IMG/VR virus record: IMGVR_UViG_3300031576_000225
Coordinates: 1 to 32,764 of that record
DNA from: a virus
Reading direction: 5' to 3' (one strand)
Length of the DNA stretch: 32,764 nucleotides
The stretch's first letter is position 1, and each line of letters opens with the position of its first letter. The position numbers and the translations under genes were made by a program. The notes below the pieces were generated by a model. The model was not told where the DNA came from. It saw only the letters and a program-made list of their open reading frames with translations, and did no database searches. Of the stretch, positions 30,554 to 32,764 are shown piece by piece.

Positions 30554-31453
30554 ATGCCCTTCCCCGATACCTACGCGCTCGTTCACGTCGCGAGAAACAC
30601 GGAGATCTCCGCCGCGGTGCTGAACGAGCTCCAGCGGCAGCAGATCCTCGCCTGGCTCGCCGTGCGCGGTGGCGACTTCTTGGTCGACGACGAGTTCGTC
30701 GGCGGCAGCGTCGACGCCGCCAAATGGGCCACAATCGGCGGCGCGACCACCACCGCCGACGACGGCGCCGGCGCCATGGGCAGTCTTCAGCTGGTCGGGC
30801 CCAACGCGGTCGTCTCCACCCGCTCCCTCGATTTCGGCGTGCGCGACTTGCGCTTCACCGCGCGCGCGCGCATCTCGGGGCTGCCTGTCGGCGGCGCCGC
30901 GCGCATCGGCCTCTCGGCTGGCTCCCTCAATTTTGACGCCGTTCAGACGGCCGCAAACTGGCGGGGCAACGTGGGCGGCGTGATTACCGACCTCGGCGTG
31001 GCCTGGGACACTGCTTATCATCTCTTTGAGATCTGGCGCGAGGCCGGGAGCGTGAGGTTCGTGATCGACGGCGTCCAGCGGCACTCCGTCGCACACGCCT
31101 CCGCGCTGATCACGGGGATCGAGCTCGCGGCCGATGGAGCCGGCACCGGCCTGCGGGTCGACAGGTGCAAGGCATGGGCGAGTCAGTACCCCTCGATCGG
31201 TCTGCCCACCGGCCCGCCGTTCGGCCGAATCGCTCACGACGGGATCGCGATCTTCACGAATCAGGACACCGTCGCGGTCACCTTCCCCGTGGCCTTCGCG
31301 GCCACCGCCTATCGTCTCGGCGTCGGCTCCGCCGTAGTCACCGACGGAGGCGGTGCCGTGTCGCTCGACGTGACCGGCAAGGCCACCACCGGCTTCACCA
31401 TCCGGGCCTCCCACCCCTTCTCGGGGGAGGTCTCTTGGTGGGCCTACCTGTGA
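30554..31453 (+). CDS. Tail fibre with lectin-like (LamG) domain
   Basis: 299 residues, three bases after the gp48-like stop. After an N-terminal attachment helix (ISAAVLNELQRQQILAWLAV) comes a beta-sandwich segment, FVGGSVDAAKWATIGGATTT, DLRFTARARISGLPVGGAARIGLSA, YHLFEIWREAGSVRFVIDGVQRH and LRVDRCKAWASQYPSI, in the style of concanavalin/LamG glycan-binding domains. The last 80 residues form another beta domain. Probable receptor-binding fibre; sugar target unknown. Confidence 0.7.
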   Translation: MPFPDTYALVHVARNTEISAAVLNELQRQQILAWLAVRGGDFLVDDEFVGGSVDAAKWATIGGATTTADDGAGAMGSLQLVGPNAVVSTRSLDFGVRDLRFTARARISGLPVGGAARIGLSAGSLNFDAVQTAANWRGNVGGVITDLGVAWDTAYHLFEIWREAGSVRFVIDGVQRHSVAHASALITGIELAADGAGTGLRVDRCKAWASQYPSIGLPTGPPFGRIAHDGIAIFTNQDTVAVTFPVAFAATAYRLGVGSAVVTDGGGAVSLDVTGKATTGFTIRASHPFSGEVSWWAYL

Positions 31454-31461
31454 GGTCATCC

Positions 31462-32544
31462 ATGTGCCGATCCCCTCTCGCACCGCTCCTCCTCTCCCTG
31501 CTCGCCTCGGACGCAGCCGCGGTGCCCTACCGCGCGCACGCCGTACAGATCAAGCTCGACGCGGCCTCGCCGATCCCCGCCGGCCAGGCTGGATTCTGGG
31601 GGAAGAGCGCCGACGGACTTCCATATTGGAGAAAAACCGACGGATCCGACGTCGGCCTCGGCGGGGCGGCGAGTATTGGCACCGGGTTCTTCGGGGACGG
31701 ATCGGACGGGGTGTGCGCGTTCGACGGAGTCGCGAACGTGCCCGGCACCATCAACCTCGGAGGAAACGTGTACCGGCTGGTGCGGGATCTCTACTGCGCT
31801 GCCATGACCGTGAGCGCCGGCGTCACGGTGCGCTCGGCCGACGTCGTGCCGGGCAACGCCTGGAGGATATTCGTCCGTGATACGTGCACGATCAGTGGCA
31901 CGCTGGCCGCGCGCGGAGGTGCGGGCACGGGGGCAAACGCCGGCCTGAACGTGGTGTCCGGATCGATCGAGGGCTCCGCAATCGGCGGAGCCGGCAATCC
32001 CGGGGCCGGATCGCCGGGCAGCGGGATTGCGATGTCCATCGGCGGAGCTGGCGGAGTGGGTGGAGCCGGGGGCGGTGGGGGCGGCGGAGCCGGCGGCTCC
32101 CCGACGATCCCGCCGGCGACGGCGGGCGGGTGGCGGAACCCATGGGTGGCCGTGAACGGTGCCCTGCTCGGCGCTGGGCAGGGCGCAGGGTTGGCCTGGC
32201 TGACGGGTGGCGCTGGCGGGGGCGGCGGCGGCGGCAACGGAGCCGACAGCGGGGGCGGTGGGGGCGGCGGCGGCGGGGTGTTGATCTTGGTCGCACGATC
32301 GCTCACGGTGGCCAACGGCGGCACAATCACCGCCGCCGGAGGCGCTGGAGCTGCCGGTGCCGTGAACGGATCGGGCGGCGGCGGCGGGGGGGGTGGCGGG
32401 GCCGCGCTACTCGTGTACGGCGCGATCAGCAACAACGGCACAATCACCGCCGCCGGAGGCGCCAGCGGCGCCGGGGGCGGCGGGGCGGGCCAGCCCGGCG
32501 CCGCTGGCGCCTCCGGCGCCGTGCTCTACCTTCCCCTGCAGTGA
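31462..32544 (+). CDS. Polyglycine-rich tail adhesin
   Basis: 360 residues from ATG 31462; GTG 31450, overlapping the fibre stop as GTGA, would add four. A hydrophobic start (SPLAPLLLSLLASDAAAVP) looks like a signal or attachment helix, which is odd for a virion protein. Residues 20-140 are beta-rich. From about 150 on, glycine blocks of 7-9 residues alternate with short hydrophobic strands (VLILVARSLTVANGGTITAA, then ALLVYGAISNNGTITAA); a 26-bp exact repeat (32320-32345, 32437-32462) encodes GTITAAGGA twice. Such interleaved Gly stretches recall the polyglycine II lattices of phage receptor adhesins. As last late gene it likely forms the fibre tip that decides host range. Confidence 0.75.
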   Translation: MCRSPLAPLLLSLLASDAAAVPYRAHAVQIKLDAASPIPAGQAGFWGKSADGLPYWRKTDGSDVGLGGAASIGTGFFGDGSDGVCAFDGVANVPGTINLGGNVYRLVRDLYCAAMTVSAGVTVRSADVVPGNAWRIFVRDTCTISGTLAARGGAGTGANAGLNVVSGSIEGSAIGGAGNPGAGSPGSGIAMSIGGAGGVGGAGGGGGGGAGGSPTIPPATAGGWRNPWVAVNGALLGAGQGAGLAWLTGGAGGGGGGGNGADSGGGGGGGGGVLILVARSLTVANGGTITAAGGAGAAGAVNGSGGGGGGGGGAALLVYGAISNNGTITAAGGASGAGGGGAGQPGAAGASGAVLYLPLQ

Positions 32545-32578
32545 CAATTCCGCCCGGGAGCGGGAGGATCGCGCCAGC

Positions 32579-32662
32579 GGGGAAAATCGACCGTGCCGGT
32601 GGAAAAATCGATCGTGCCGGTGGGAAAATCGATCGTGCCGGTGGGAAAATCGATCGTGCCGG
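32579..32662 (+). repeat. Right-end array: four tandem 21-bp transposase sites
   Basis: Units at 32579, 32600, 32621 and 32642, exactly 21 bases apart. The two outermost are identical over the full unit; the third has one G-to-A change before the A-run, and the innermost differs at its first base and has C for T in the ATCGATCG part. The unit is about two helical turns, so all four proteins would bind one face. Mu R1-R2 abut in the same way with a 22-bp period. Confidence 0.88.
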
Positions 32663-32673
32663 CCGCACCGACG

Positions 32674-32764
32674 TCAGGGCGCTTGCGGTGCAGGCACGAG
32701 GCTCCGCTCGAGCGCGGCGCGGTCGATGCGCGTGAGCCCAGCGCTGGTGCCCGCGTAGAGCGCA
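32674..32764 (-). CDS. 3' end of a flanking propeller-like gene (partial)
   Basis: The last 29 codons of a leftward gene, cut by the window edge: begins ALYAGTSAGLTRIDRAALER and ends PAPQAP before a stop at 32674-32676. LYAGTSAGLTRI is a typical blade end of two-component-regulator/YCF48-type propellers. The predicted phage end at 32667 lies seven bases past this stop, so insertion left the host gene intact. It is too short to name a function. Confidence 0.5.
   Translation of the reverse strand, partial: ALYAGTSAGLTRIDRAALERSLVPAPQAP

Larger units (their letters stand above)
30..32667. mobile_element. Mu-like transposable prophage, predicted TG...CA ends
   Basis: The element is bounded by repeated copies of one motif with core GATCGATTTTCCCA. 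At the left, a one-mismatch core at 42-55 is preceded by exactly 12 bases that begin with TG at 30. At the right, the outermost core (minus strand, 32642-32655) is followed by exactly 12 bases ending in CA at 32667. Symmetric TG/CA termini at equal distance from the first transposase site are the hallmark of Mu-family ends. Everything between fits one phage: regulator, MuA, MuB, gp16, terminase, portal, capsid, sheath, tube, baseplate and fibres. The five bases outside each predicted end (25-29 and 32668-32672) do not match, so the expected 5-bp target duplication is not confirmed and the exact ends may be off by a few bases. Confidence 0.8.

Noticed and set aside
32579-32662. CRISPR-like direct repeats
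   Set aside because: Units abut with no spacers and match the opposite end of the element in inverse orientation, so they are transposase-type sites.
1-32764. tRNA, rRNA or integrase-type attachment sites
   Set aside because: No cloverleaf-like sequence, tyrosine or serine recombinase was seen; integration is explained by the DDE transposase.

Overview
The window holds a nearly complete Mu-like (transposable, contractile-tailed) prophage of about 32.6 kb with a few bases of flanking DNA on each side. Base composition is very GC-rich throughout, apart from two AT-rich control regions. A YCF48/BNR-type propeller lipoprotein with Asp-Ala-Gly repeats and a propeller-like gene end in the right flank suggest a myxobacterial or other high-GC deltaproteobacterial host. 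That host assignment is inference from gene style only. Layout: (1) 30-160, left end, with one terminal transposase-type site and a perfect 38-bp palindrome made of two opposed copies of the same site. (2) 382-9626, a long leftward early operon stitched together by ATGA/GTGA overlaps. In transcription order it runs: Ner/Cro-like regulator, MuA-type DDE transposase, MuB-type ATPase, small genes, GemA/gp16, a sigma-region-4-like regulator, a DUF1643 protein, a full DnaB helicase, a zinc-ribbon protein, a DUF1643 remnant and a propeller lipoprotein. (3) 9627-9715, a divergent control region with two back-to-back promoters and an inverted-repeat operator candidate. Both flanking regulators appear to be translated from leaderless or nearly leaderless mRNAs. 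(4) 9716-10368, the rightward repressor and a small coupled gene. (5) 10369-10450, an AT-rich strip that is the best place for a late promoter. (6) 10460-32544, rightward late genes in nearly Mu order: DUF3486 (gp27), terminase (gp28), DUF935 portal (gp29), F-like (gp30), protease/scaffold (I/Z), decoration, major capsid, DUF1320 (gp36), virion morphogenesis (G), gp37, gp38, sheath (L), tube (M), frameshifted tail chaperones, tape measure, N, P, gp45-gp48, a lectin-like fibre and a polyglycine adhesin. (7) 32579-32667, right end, four tandem 21-bp sites. How it works as a system: the repressor and the Ner-like protein would set lysogeny versus early expression. MuA and MuB drive replicative transposition using the sites at both ends. 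The sigma-4-like protein is a candidate switch to late genes, and the late operon builds a Mu-type myovirus. Main departures from Mu are: the early module is inverted, so the transposase lies about 7-9 kb from the end and early and late operons diverge; the phage carries its own dnaB; two A9 slippery sites each open into a long -1 frame, one at the expected tail-chaperone locus and one, unexpectedly, between portal and F; and no lysis gene can be recognised.
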